Shown here: piece by piece, positions 43,309 through 51,131 of the stretch
Numbering within the stretch: position 1 is the first letter of the stretch
Layout of the letters: every line of letters starts with the position of its first letter
Assembly (NCBI GenBank): GCA_963768885.1
Contig: CAVYJN010000006.1
Coordinates: 310,001-374,000, forward strand
DNA length: 64,000 nt
Origin: DASRIA01 sp963768885
GTDB taxonomy: Bacteria; Actinomycetota; Thermoleophilia; Solirubrobacterales; JBBDJG01
Direction of reading: 5' to 3'
The notes under the pieces: model-generated
Seen by the model: only the letters and a program-made list of their open reading frames with translations
What the model was told of the DNA's origin: nothing
The model's database searches: none
Translations under genes and position numbers: made by a program

Positions 43309-44087
43309 TGGAGGCGGGCAAGCCGACGCTCGCCGTCTGGAAGTTCGCGTCCTGCGACGGGTGCCAGCTCAGCCTGCTCGACTGCGAGGACGAGCTGCTG
43401 CCGCTCGCGGGGGAGATCGAGCTGGCCTACTTCCTGGAGGCGCGGCGCGCGACCGTGGAGGGCCCGTATGACCTCTCGCTCGTCGAGGGCTCGATCACGA
43501 CGCCCGACGACGCCGAGCGCATCCGGGAGGTGCGCCGCATGTCGCGCCGGCTGGTGACGATCGGAGCCTGCGCCACGGCGGGCGGGATCCAGGCGCTGCG
43601 CAACTTCGCGGACGTCGACGAGTTCGTGTCGGCGGTCTACGCCACCCCGGACTACATCTCCACGCTCGACACGTCCACGCCGATCAGCGCGCACGTGCAG
43701 GTCGACTTCGAGCTCCACGGCTGCCCGATCAACAAGGCCCAGCTGCTGGAGGTGATCGGCGCCTTCCTGCACGAGCGCAAGCCCCAGATCCCCGGTCACA
43801 GCGTATGCATCGAGTGCAAGCGGCGCGGCACCGTCTGCGTGATGGTCGCCCACGGCACCCCGTGCATGGGCCCCGTCACCCACGCCGGCTGCGGCGCGAT
43901 CTGCCCGAGCTACGACCGCGGCTGCTACGGCTGCTACGGCCCGATGGAGTCGCCCGACACGGACTCGCTGAGCGAGTGGTGGAAGCGCCTCGGCGTGTCC
44001 GACGAGCAGCTCGTCCGCGCCTTTCGCGGCTTCAACGCCTGGTCGGAGCCGTTCCGGGCCGAGAGCGAGGCGCATGAGCCCCGCTGA
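43308..44087 (+). CDS. NiFe hydrogenase small subunit (group 3b-like)
   Basis: 259 aa. Proximal cluster ligands FASCDGCQLSLLDCE, TIGACATAGGIQALRN, HGCPINKAQLLEVI and GPVTHAGCGAICPSY. A further CYGCYGP is typical of small subunits of the cytoplasmic bidirectional group. There is no Tat signal, so the enzyme is cytoplasmic. The additional cysteines in VCIECKRRGTVC suggest more than one cluster. Overlaps the large-subunit gene by 14 bp. Confidence 0.92.
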   Translation: MEAGKPTLAVWKFASCDGCQLSLLDCEDELLPLAGEIELAYFLEARRATVEGPYDLSLVEGSITTPDDAERIREVRRMSRRLVTIGACATAGGIQALRNFADVDEFVSAVYATPDYISTLDTSTPISAHVQVDFELHGCPINKAQLLEVIGAFLHERKPQIPGHSVCIECKRRGTVCVMVAHGTPCMGPVTHAGCGAICPSYDRGCYGCYGPMESPDTDSLSEWWKRLGVSDEQLVRAFRGFNAWSEPFRAESEAHEPR

Positions 44088-45381
44088 CGGGCGCCAGACG
44101 CGCACCGTGCGCACGGACTACCTGGCGCGCGTCGAGGGCGAGGGCTCGCTGCACGTGCGCGTCAAGGACGGGAAGGTGGTCGAGGCGCGACTGGAGATCT
44201 TCGAGCCGCCGCGGTTCTTCGAGGCGTTCCTGCGAGGCCGCTCCTTCGACGAGGTGCCGGACATCACGGCGCGCATCTGCGGCATCTGCCCCGTCGCGTA
44301 CCAGATGAGCTCGTGCCTGGCGATGGAGGACGCGCTCGGGGTCGTGGTGGACGAGCCGCTGCGCGACCTGCGGCGGCTGATCTACTGCGGCGAGTGGGTC
44401 GAGAGCCACACGCTCCACGTCTTCATGCTGCACGCGCCCGACTTCCTCGGCTACGAGAGCGCGATCGCGATGGCCCGCGACCACCGCGCGGTGGTCGAGC
44501 TCGGACTCGGGATCAAGAAGGCCGGCAACGAGCTGATCGCGCTGGTCGGCGGCCGCGAGGTGCATCCCGTGAACGTGCGGGTCGGCGGCTTCTACCGGGC
44601 GCCCACGCGGCGGGAGCTGGCGCCGCTGCGCGAGCGCCTCGTGCGGGCACGCGAGTCCGCGCGCGAGGCGGTCGCGTGGACGGGGCAGCTGCCGTTCCCC
44701 GACTTCGAGCGCGACGTCGAGCTGGTCTCGATCAGCGAGCCCGGGGAGTACCCGATCGAGCGTGGCCGGCTCGTCTCGAACCGCGGGCTCGACATCGCTC
44801 CGCACGAATTCGACGACCACGTGGTCGAGGAGCACGTCGAGCACTCGAACGCGCTGTATGCGCGCCTCCGGGGCCGCGGCGCCTACCTGGCCGGGCCGCT
44901 CGCGCGCTACAACCTCAACTTCGACCGGCTCTCGCCGCTGGCGCAGGAGGCCGCGCGCGAGGCGGGCCTCGAGCCGGTGTGCCACAACCCGTTCAAGAGC
45001 ATCGTCGTGCGCGCGGTCGAGGTGCTCTACGCGTTCGACGAGGCGGTCCGCCTGATCGACGCATACGAGCGGCCGGACCGCCCGTTCGTTCCGATCGAGC
45101 CGCGGGCGGGGACCGGCCACGGGTGGACGGAGGCGCCGCGCGGAACCCTCTACCACCGCTACGAGCTGGGCGAGGACGGCAGGATCCTCGACGCCAGGAT
45201 CGTGCCGCCGACCTCACAGAACCAGCTCGCGATCGAGGAGGACCTGTTCGGGCTCGTGTCGGAGATGATCGACGCGCCCGAGGAAGAGCTGCAGCTGCGC
45301 TGCGAGCAGGCGATCCGCAACTACGACCCCTGCATCTCCTGCGCCACGCACTTCCTGCGCATCGATGTCGAGCGCAGCTAG
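44074..45381 (+). CDS. NiFe hydrogenase large subunit (group 3b-like)
   Basis: 435 aa. L1 motif ARICGICPVAYQ with Cys69/Cys72 and L2 motif DPCISCATHFLRI with Cys420/Cys423 supply the four NiFe ligands. The short C-terminal extension after CATH (FLRIDVERS) fits removal by a maturation protease, encoded next. SHTLHVFMLHAPDFLG and the overall length match the bidirectional NADP-type (group 3b) branch; formal subgroup assignment needs a tree. It catalyses reversible H2 oxidation. Overlaps the protease gene by 17 bp. Confidence 0.93.
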   Translation: MSPADGRQTRTVRTDYLARVEGEGSLHVRVKDGKVVEARLEIFEPPRFFEAFLRGRSFDEVPDITARICGICPVAYQMSSCLAMEDALGVVVDEPLRDLRRLIYCGEWVESHTLHVFMLHAPDFLGYESAIAMARDHRAVVELGLGIKKAGNELIALVGGREVHPVNVRVGGFYRAPTRRELAPLRERLVRARESAREAVAWTGQLPFPDFERDVELVSISEPGEYPIERGRLVSNRGLDIAPHEFDDHVVEEHVEHSNALYARLRGRGAYLAGPLARYNLNFDRLSPLAQEAAREAGLEPVCHNPFKSIVVRAVEVLYAFDEAVRLIDAYERPDRPFVPIEPRAGTGHGWTEAPRGTLYHRYELGEDGRILDARIVPPTSQNQLAIEEDLFGLVSEMIDAPEEELQLRCEQAIRNYDPCISCATHFLRIDVERS

Positions 45382-45830
45382 CCGGACCGTGGTGGTCGGG
45401 GTGGGCAACGCGTGGGCCGGCGACGACGCCGCGGGCGTGCTCGTGGCGCGCCTCGTGCGCGAGCGCGCCCCGGAGGGCGTCGACCGTGATCGAGCACGAG
45501 GGCGAGCCGACCGCGCTGCTCGACCGCTGGGAGGGCGCGCGCCTCGCGGTCGTCGTGGACGCGACGTTCGGCGGCGGGACGCCCGGAGAGGTGCGGGTCC
45601 TGGACGCGACGCGCGCGCCGCTGCCCGCGACCTTCACCGGCACGTCGACGCACGCCTTCGGCCTGGCGGCCGCGATCGAGCTGGCGCGCACGATGCGGAG
45701 GCTGCCGGAGCGCCTGGTGGTCGTCGGGATCGAGGGCGAGCGCTTCGAGGCCGGTGCGCGGCCGGGCGCCGCGGTGACCGCCGCCCTCGAGCGGGCCGCG
45801 GACCAGGTGCTCGCGCTCGTGTCGACGTGA
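45365..45830 (+). CDS. Hydrogenase maturation protease (HycI/HoxW-type), one frame break
   Basis: About 155 residues. RTVVVGVGNAWAGDDAAGV is the conserved N-terminus with the metal-binding Asp; after a frame change near 45483 the chain continues HEGEPTALLDRWEGARLAVV, VDATFGGGTPGEVRVLD and STHAFGLAAAIELA (the second conserved His), to the stop at 45830. The enzyme trims the large subunit after nickel insertion. Its start lies inside the large-subunit gene and its stop overlaps the next gene (GTGA). The break is probably one base of consensus error. Confidence 0.85.
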
Positions 45831-47719
45831 GCCGGGCGGGCAGAGGCATGTTCGGCACGCTGCGCTCCCGTGCGACCGCGGCCGGGATCACCGAGCCGCG
45901 GATCGTGGTCGGCACGATCCTGCTCGCGCTCGTCGCCGGCGCCGTCCTGCAGCTGTTCGCGCCGGAGGCCGGGGACGCGGTCTGGGCCGCCGCGGTCGTG
46001 CTCACGCTCGTGCCGCTCACGCTGTCGGTCGCCCGCAGCCTCGCGCAGGGCGACGTGGGGGTCGACGCGATCGCGCTGGTCGCGATGGCCGGGGCGCTCG
46101 CGCTCGGCGAGTACCTCGCCGGGGCGATCGTCGCGCTGATGCTGAGCGGCGGCAACGCGCTCGAGGCGGCGGCCGGCAGGCGCGCGCGCAGGGAGCTCAC
46201 GGCCCTGCTCGAACGGGCGCCCCGCATCGCCCACCTCCATCGCGACGACGCGCTCGTGGAGGTGCCGGTCGAGGCGGTGGTCGTCGGCGACCGCGTGCTC
46301 GTGCGGGCCGGGGAGGTGGTGCCGGTGGACGGCTCGGTGGCGAGCGAGCGCGCGGTGGTCGACGAGTCGACGCTGACGGGCGAGCCGCTGCCGGTCACGC
46401 GCGGGCGCGGGACGACGGTCCCGAGCGGGGCCGTGAACGCGGGCGAGGCGTTCGACCTGCGCGCCACCCGCACGGCCGCCGAGAGCGCCTATGCGGGGAT
46501 CGTGCGGCTCGTGCGGGAAGCCGGGCGCCAGCGCGCGCCGTTCGTGCGGCTCGCGGATCGCTACGCGGCCCTCCTGCTGCCGGTCACGCTCGTGGTCTCG
46601 GGCGCCGCCTGGGCGGCGAGCGGCGACCCTGTCCGCGCGCTCGCGGTGCTCGTGGTCGCGACGCCGTGCCCGCTGATCCTGGCAGCGCCGATCGCGCTGA
46701 TCTCGGGCGTGTCGCGGGCTGCACGGCGCGGCGTGATCGTGAAGGGGGCGGGGACGATCGAGAAGCTCGGCCGCGCGCGCACCGTGCTCCTCGACAAGAC
46801 CGGCACCCTCACGCACGGGCGCCCGGAGATCGAGTTCGTCGAGAATCGCGGCGCGCTCGAGGCTGACGCGATGCTGCGCCTGGCGGCGTCGGTCGATCAG
46901 CTCTCGCCGCACGTGCTGGCGGAGGCGCTCGTGCACGGCGCCGAGGCGCGCGGGCTGCGGCTCGTGTTCCCCGACGACGTGGTCGAGGAGCCGGGCCGGG
47001 GAATCGAGGGGACGGTCGAGGGTCACCGCGTCGCCGTGGGGAGCTCGGACTGGCTGCGCGGACGCGGCTATTCAGGGGTCGGCGAGGCGGCGAGCGCCCT
47101 CGACGGTCAGGCCGAGCCGGGCAAGGCACGGGTGCTGGTCGGCGTCGACGGCGCCGCCGCGGGCGCGGTGCTGATGGGCGATCGCGTGCGCGAGGACGCC
47201 TCCGAGCTGACGGCCTCGCTGCGCTCCGCGGGCATCGAGCAGATCGTGCTCGTGACCGGCGACGAGCGCGCGACCGCCGACGCCGTCGGGCAGCGCGTCG
47301 GCGTGGACCGGGTGTTCTCCGGGTGCTCGCCCGAGCAGAAGCTCGACGTCGTGCGGGAGGCGCGCGCGCAGGCGCAGCCCGCGCCCGTGGTGATGGTGGG
47401 CGACGGCGTGAACGACGCGCCGGCGCTCGCGCTCGCGGACGTCGGGATCGCGATGGGGACCGCCGGCGCGACCGTCTCGTCCGAGACCGCCGACGCGGTG
47501 ATCGCCGTGGATCGCATCGACCGCGTCGCCGACGCGGTGCGGATCGGCCGCCGCTCCCTCGGCATCGCGCGCCAGAGCGTGCTCGTGGGCATGGGCCTGA
47601 GCTTCGTGGCGATGGGCTTCGCGGCCGCCGGCTACATCGCGCCCGTGGCCGGCGCGCTGCTCCAGGAGGGCATCGACGTCGCCGTCATCCTCAACGCGCT
47701 GCGCGCCCTGCGCGGGTGA
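45827..47719 (+). CDS. P1B-type heavy-metal-transporting P-type ATPase
   Basis: 630 aa from GTG 45827, coupled to the protease gene; ATG 45848 is the alternative. Membrane motif VVATPCPLILAAPIALI (CPx-like CPL), phosphorylation Asp323 in LLDKTGTLTHG, DESTLTGEPLPV and GDGVNDAPAL. The HP locus reads SPHVLAEAL rather than SxHPLA. No N-terminal metal-binding domain. P1B pumps move Cu, Zn, Cd, Co or Ni. Being the last gene of the hydrogenase operon suggests nickel or metal homeostasis, but the TM6 CPL alone does not show the metal. A 47-bp palindromic element follows 31 bp downstream. Confidence 0.87.
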   Translation: MSRAGRGMFGTLRSRATAAGITEPRIVVGTILLALVAGAVLQLFAPEAGDAVWAAAVVLTLVPLTLSVARSLAQGDVGVDAIALVAMAGALALGEYLAGAIVALMLSGGNALEAAAGRRARRELTALLERAPRIAHLHRDDALVEVPVEAVVVGDRVLVRAGEVVPVDGSVASERAVVDESTLTGEPLPVTRGRGTTVPSGAVNAGEAFDLRATRTAAESAYAGIVRLVREAGRQRAPFVRLADRYAALLLPVTLVVSGAAWAASGDPVRALAVLVVATPCPLILAAPIALISGVSRAARRGVIVKGAGTIEKLGRARTVLLDKTGTLTHGRPEIEFVENRGALEADAMLRLAASVDQLSPHVLAEALVHGAEARGLRLVFPDDVVEEPGRGIEGTVEGHRVAVGSSDWLRGRGYSGVGEAASALDGQAEPGKARVLVGVDGAAAGAVLMGDRVREDASELTASLRSAGIEQIVLVTGDERATADAVGQRVGVDRVFSGCSPEQKLDVVREARAQAQPAPVVMVGDGVNDAPALALADVGIAMGTAGATVSSETADAVIAVDRIDRVADAVRIGRRSLGIARQSVLVGMGLSFVAMGFAAAGYIAPVAGALLQEGIDVAVILNALRALRG

Positions 47720-47889
47720 GGGCGACGCGCCGCCACGCTCCCCACCCATCGGGTGGGCCGCCGCCGTAGCGCGGAGCGCAACAAACGCGACCCACCCCGC
47801 CGGCGGCGCGGCCTCTAGCTCGTTCGCGCCAGGTCACGAAGTTGTCGCTTTCCGCGCACACGTGTGAGGTCTCGGAGCGCACGATCCCG
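47720..47889. other. Gap with alternative hairpins
   Basis: Holds palindromic element A. In addition CCCACCC (47741-47747) can pair with GGGTGGG (47751-47757) across ATC. That GGGTGGG is also the left arm of element A, whose right arm CCCACCC is at 47791-47797, so two mutually exclusive hairpins are possible. Nothing else recognised. Confidence 0.6.
47751..47797 (+). repeat. 47-bp palindromic element, copy A
   Basis: Arms GGGTGGGCCG and GCGACCCACCC enclose the core CGTAGCGC ... GCGCAAC, itself an imperfect inverted repeat. Copies B (47890) and C (57905, inverted) are also exactly 47 bp and match it at 40 and 39 of 47 positions by my count. No T run, so not a classical terminator. Lies 31 bp after the ATPase stop. 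Confidence 0.8.
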
Positions 47890-47936
47890 GGGTGGGCAGC
47901 CGCCGTAGCGCAGAACGCAACCGAGGCGGCCCACCC
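47890..47936 (+). repeat. 47-bp palindromic element, copy B
   Basis: Same orientation as copy A, 92 bp further on. Left arm GGGTGGGCAG, core CGTAGCGC ... CGCAAC, right arm CGGCCCACCC. The GTG inside the left arm (47892-47894) is the predicted start codon of the following gene, so the first 15 codons are element sequence. Confidence 0.8.
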
Positions 47937-48845
47937 GCGGTCGGCGGGACCCTGGCGGAGCTGGCACGCCGGCAATACGGAGTCGTGTCCGCCTCGCAGC
48001 TGCGCGCGCTCGGCCTCGACCGGTTCGCGGTGCGGCGCCGCGTGCTGAGCGGCCATCTGCACCGCCTGCATCGCGGCGTCTATGCGGTCGGGCATACCTG
48101 CCTGGAACCCCGGGGGATCTACCTCGCCGCTGTGCTCGGCTGCGGGCCGGGCGCCGCGCTCAGTCATCGCTCCGCGGGGGCTCTCTGGGACCTGCGCCGC
48201 AGCAGCACCCGCGTGGAGGTGACGGTGCCGCGCACTCGCCGCGGGCCCGAGGGCCTCACGGTCCATAGCTCCCGGATGCTCGATTCGCGGGACGTCACGG
48301 TCGTCGACGGGATCGCCGTCACGAGCCTCTCACGCACCCTCGCCGACCTCGCGGCGGTCGTCCCGCGCCGCGAGCTTGCCAATGCGCTCGACCGCGCCGA
48401 GCGACTCCAGTTGCTCGACCTCTCCCGGGTCGACGAGCTGCTCGCGCGGTCGCGTGGCCGGCGCGGCGCTGCCGCGCTGGGCGCGGCGATCGCGGCATGG
48501 CGGCCGCGGAACACCCGCAGCGAGCTGGAGGATCGCCATCTGGAGCTGGTCTCGGCGGCGGGGCTCCAGGGTCCGGAGGTCAACGTGCTCCTGGCGGGTG
48601 AGCGCGAGCGCCATGAGGTCGACGCACTGTGGCGTGGCGCCGCGCTCGTCGTCCAGCTCGACGGCTTCGCCTACCACCGGACACGCCGCGACCGTGAGCG
48701 CGACGCCGCCGCGGACGCGGACCTCGAGCTCGCCGGCTACCGCGTCCTGCGCCTCACCTGGGATGACGTCACGGTGAGGAGCGCTTCGACCGCGCGCAGG
48801 CTGCGCCGGCTGCTCGGAGCGTCGCGCAATACGATGCCGCGATGA
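47892..48845 (+). CDS. AbiEi-type winged-helix plus DUF559 (Vsr/restriction-endonuclease-like) protein
   Basis: 317 aa from GTG 47892, inside palindromic copy B; no other usable start precedes the conserved LAELARRQYGVVSASQLRAL. The N-terminal ~50 residues are an AbiEi-like winged helix; a middle domain has ALSHRSAGALWDLR and GIAVTSLSRTLADLA. The C-terminal DUF559 fold has HEVDALWRGAALVVQLDGFA, then HRTRRDRERDAAADADLELA and GYRVLRLTWDDV. The usual ELDG/EVDG acidic pair is QLDG here, so a metal ligand may be lost. Often annotated as a type IV antitoxin domain protein, but no toxin partner is adjacent. Function unknown. Confidence 0.82.
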   Translation: MGSRRSAERNRGGPPAVGGTLAELARRQYGVVSASQLRALGLDRFAVRRRVLSGHLHRLHRGVYAVGHTCLEPRGIYLAAVLGCGPGAALSHRSAGALWDLRRSSTRVEVTVPRTRRGPEGLTVHSSRMLDSRDVTVVDGIAVTSLSRTLADLAAVVPRRELANALDRAERLQLLDLSRVDELLARSRGRRGAAALGAAIAAWRPRNTRSELEDRHLELVSAAGLQGPEVNVLLAGERERHEVDALWRGAALVVQLDGFAYHRTRRDRERDAAADADLELAGYRVLRLTWDDVTVRSASTARRLRRLLGASRNTMPR

Positions 48846-48946
48846 ACGTCCGTATCGTGCTCGCGAGCAAGTACGGGGGCACGCGCGAGGTCGCCGAGGC
48901 GATCGCCGGGCGAGCGCTCTCGCCGGAGCCGGGCCGCGAGCCATAG
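48842..48946 (+). pseudogene. Flavodoxin-domain N-terminal fragment
   Basis: 34-codon frame starting at ATG 48842, overlapping the previous stop (ATGA), ending at TAG 48946. It reads MNVRIVLASKYGGTREVAE, which matches the first strand and phosphate-binding loop of flavodoxin/HemG-type proteins (ASKYGGT corresponds to the FMN loop), then stops. The remaining ~120 residues of a flavodoxin are absent from all frames here. Probably a truncated gene, or a frame broken by a premature stop. Confidence 0.6.
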
Positions 48947-48957
48947 GAACCGGATCA

Positions 48958-49563
48958 GTGCTCGTCGACGACTTCATGCCCGCCTACGAGATCTCCGACG
49001 GTGTCGGGACGCGCGTGCACGCCGACACGGCCGCGGCGTGGGATGCGCTCATGGAGGTGGACCTGATCGCGGTGGGGCGCCACAGGCCCCTGGTCGGCCT
49101 GCTGGGGGCGGTCCGGATGCTGCCCGAGGTCGCCGCCCACCTGCTGCACGGGGAGCGGCCGCCCGCGGCGCCCGAGCGGCTGCGCCTGCGCGACATCGCG
49201 GACCTGCCCACGGAGAGCGGCGGCTGGGTGCTGCTCGCGGAGCGCCCGGGCGAGGAGATCGCGCTCGGGCTGGTCGGGAAGCTCTGGCGGCCCGTGATCC
49301 ACTACGCGTCCGTGCGGCCGGAGGACTTCCGCGATTTCGCCGAGCCCGGATACGCGAAGACTGTCTACTCGCTCGCGGTCGCGCCGCTCGAGGGAGGCGA
49401 CACCCTGCTCACCGGAGTGATGCGCGTCGCCACGACCGACGAGCATGCGCGCGTCTGGTTCCGGCGCTACTGGACGTTCGGCGTCGGCTCCGGTGCGCAC
49501 GTGCTCGTGAACGGGGTGATCGAGGACGCACGTGACCGGGCGGAGGGCGGCTCGCCCTCCTGA
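48958..49563 (+). CDS. Hypothetical protein, SRPBCC/DUF2867-like
   Basis: 201 aa from GTG 48958. PAYEISDGVGTRVHADTAAA, then WDALMEVDLIAVGRHRPLVG suggest a START/polyketide-cyclase-like (SRPBCC) fold, with later strands GGWVLLAERPGEEIALGLVG, TLLTGVMRVATTDEHARVWF and WFRRYWTFGVGSGAHVLV. No signal peptide or cysteine. Such proteins bind hydrophobic ligands; no activity can be assigned. Follows the flavodoxin fragment by 11 bp, so the pair may once have formed one transcript. Confidence 0.7.
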   Translation: MLVDDFMPAYEISDGVGTRVHADTAAAWDALMEVDLIAVGRHRPLVGLLGAVRMLPEVAAHLLHGERPPAAPERLRLRDIADLPTESGGWVLLAERPGEEIALGLVGKLWRPVIHYASVRPEDFRDFAEPGYAKTVYSLAVAPLEGGDTLLTGVMRVATTDEHARVWFRRYWTFGVGSGAHVLVNGVIEDARDRAEGGSPS

Positions 49564-49573
49564 CAGCCGCCGG

Positions 49574-51001
49574 TCAGGCCGCGCTCGTGATCCGCGGGGG
49601 CGCCGGAGCACGCTTCCGCAGACCGACGATCTCGCGCAACTCGTCGAGCGAGCGCTCGAGCCCCTCGGCGAGGACGTCGAGGTCCCGCATCGCCCCGTGG
49701 TCGCCGATCAGGCCGAAGACGACCTCCCCGTCATAGCTGGCGATCGCGAAGCCGACGGCGTGGTTGGCGAAGATCGGCACGACCGGGATCACCCGCTTCA
49801 TGGGCGCGCCCAGCGCGTACAGCGTCTGCTGCGGACCGGGGACGTTTGTGATCGTGACGTTGAACAGGCGCGGGGTGAAGGCGAGCCTCGCCAGCGACGC
49901 GTGCAGGATGGGCGGCACGATTCCCGCGACGTCCATCAGGGCCTCCGCGCCGCCGGCAAGGCCGCTGCGCTTCAGCTGGTCGGTGGCCTCGGCGGTCTTG
50001 CGATAGCGCGCGAGGGCGTCCGGCTCGGCCACGGGGAGCTCCACGAACAGCGAGCTCACGCGGTTGCCCAGCGCGAGCATCTCGTTCGCCCGGCGCACGT
50101 TCACGGGGACCATCACGCGTATCCCGCGGCGCGGGACCTGCTCACCGCGTGAGCGGAGCAGGTGGCGCAGCGAGCCCGCCGAGGCCGCGAGCACCACGTC
50201 GTTGACGCTTCCCCCGAGCCTCGACTTGATCGCCTTCAGGTCGGCCAGCGGCACGGCGACCTGGCGCAGGCGGCGATTTCCGCCGATCGGCACGTTCAGA
50301 GACGTGGACGCGGCCGGGATCAGCTCGTCCTTCACCAGGAACTTCGCGAGGGCACGGGCCTGCCCGAACAAGTCGGCGACCCGCGACGGGTGGGTGATCA
50401 GGCCGATGCCGGTACGCGCGCCCCGCGCGAGGGTCGCAGCGGCTCCCTCGGAACCGCCTGCGGAGGGCTGCGGGGCGCTGCGTGCCGGGTCGCCCGTCGG
50501 GGAGGGTACGGGCGAGTCGTCGAGCAGCAGGTTCGTCACCGAAACGCCGCTCATGCCGTCGACCAGACAGTGGTGGACCTTCGTGACCAGGCTCCAGCGA
50601 CCGTCCGCGAGGCCGTCGAGCAGTGTGATCTCCCACAGCGGACGGCTGCGATCGAGCCGATGGGAATAGAAGTCGCCCAGCCAGTCCGCCAGCTCGGAGT
50701 CGCCGCCGGGGGAGGGAAGGGTCGCGTGACGCACGTGGCCGGCGATGTCGAAGTCGGGATCGGGTTCCCACCGGGGCCAGCGCAATCCGCCGGCGCGCTG
50801 ATGGGAGAGCCGCTTGCGGAAGCGGGGCATCGCATCGAGGCGCGCGTCGAGCAGCGTTCGCACCTCCTGCACCGTCGGTGTGCGCCCGTCGGCCCGCGGC
50901 TCGAACACCATCGCCCAGCCGATGTGCATGTGCGAGCACTCGTCTGCCTGCTCGATCTCGAGGAACGCGGCGTCGAGTGGGGCGAGTTGCTCGGTGGCCA
51001 T
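49574..51001 (-). CDS. Wax ester synthase/diacylglycerol acyltransferase (WS/DGAT)
   Basis: 475 aa. N-terminal LAPLDAAFLEIEQADECSHM, catalytic HHxxxDG motif in KVHHCLVDGMSG, RPLWEITLLDGL before it, and C-terminal VNDVVLAASAGSLRHLLRSR and NVTITNVPGPQQTLY, the usual second half motif. These enzymes esterify acyl-CoA to fatty alcohol or diacylglycerol, making storage wax or triacylglycerol at the membrane. A second paralogue is at 61016. Divergent from the histone-like gene and convergent with the SRPBCC-like gene. Confidence 0.93.
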   Translation of the reverse strand: MATEQLAPLDAAFLEIEQADECSHMHIGWAMVFEPRADGRTPTVQEVRTLLDARLDAMPRFRKRLSHQRAGGLRWPRWEPDPDFDIAGHVRHATLPSPGGDSELADWLGDFYSHRLDRSRPLWEITLLDGLADGRWSLVTKVHHCLVDGMSGVSVTNLLLDDSPVPSPTGDPARSAPQPSAGGSEGAAATLARGARTGIGLITHPSRVADLFGQARALAKFLVKDELIPAASTSLNVPIGGNRRLRQVAVPLADLKAIKSRLGGSVNDVVLAASAGSLRHLLRSRGEQVPRRGIRVMVPVNVRRANEMLALGNRVSSLFVELPVAEPDALARYRKTAEATDQLKRSGLAGGAEALMDVAGIVPPILHASLARLAFTPRLFNVTITNVPGPQQTLYALGAPMKRVIPVVPIFANHAVGFAIASYDGEVVFGLIGDHGAMRDLDVLAEGLERSLDELREIVGLRKRAPAPPRITSAA

Positions 51002-51131
51002 GTAGCGAAGCTACCCTCGTCGCGCTCGCGGGCCATCCGCAGCCTCTACGGAAGAGCCGTGCGGCCTATCGCGGACGGCCTCGCCGTGCCCGTTGGTGTA
51101 GAAGTACCGGCAACCGAAACGGAGGGTCCCG

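Noticed and set aside
37537..45490. Programmed ribosomal frameshifting as an explanation for the breaks in POR alpha, GltD-like and maturation protease genes
   Set aside because: The break sites share no slippery heptamer or downstream structure, and similar breaks occur in unrelated genes, so consensus error is simpler.
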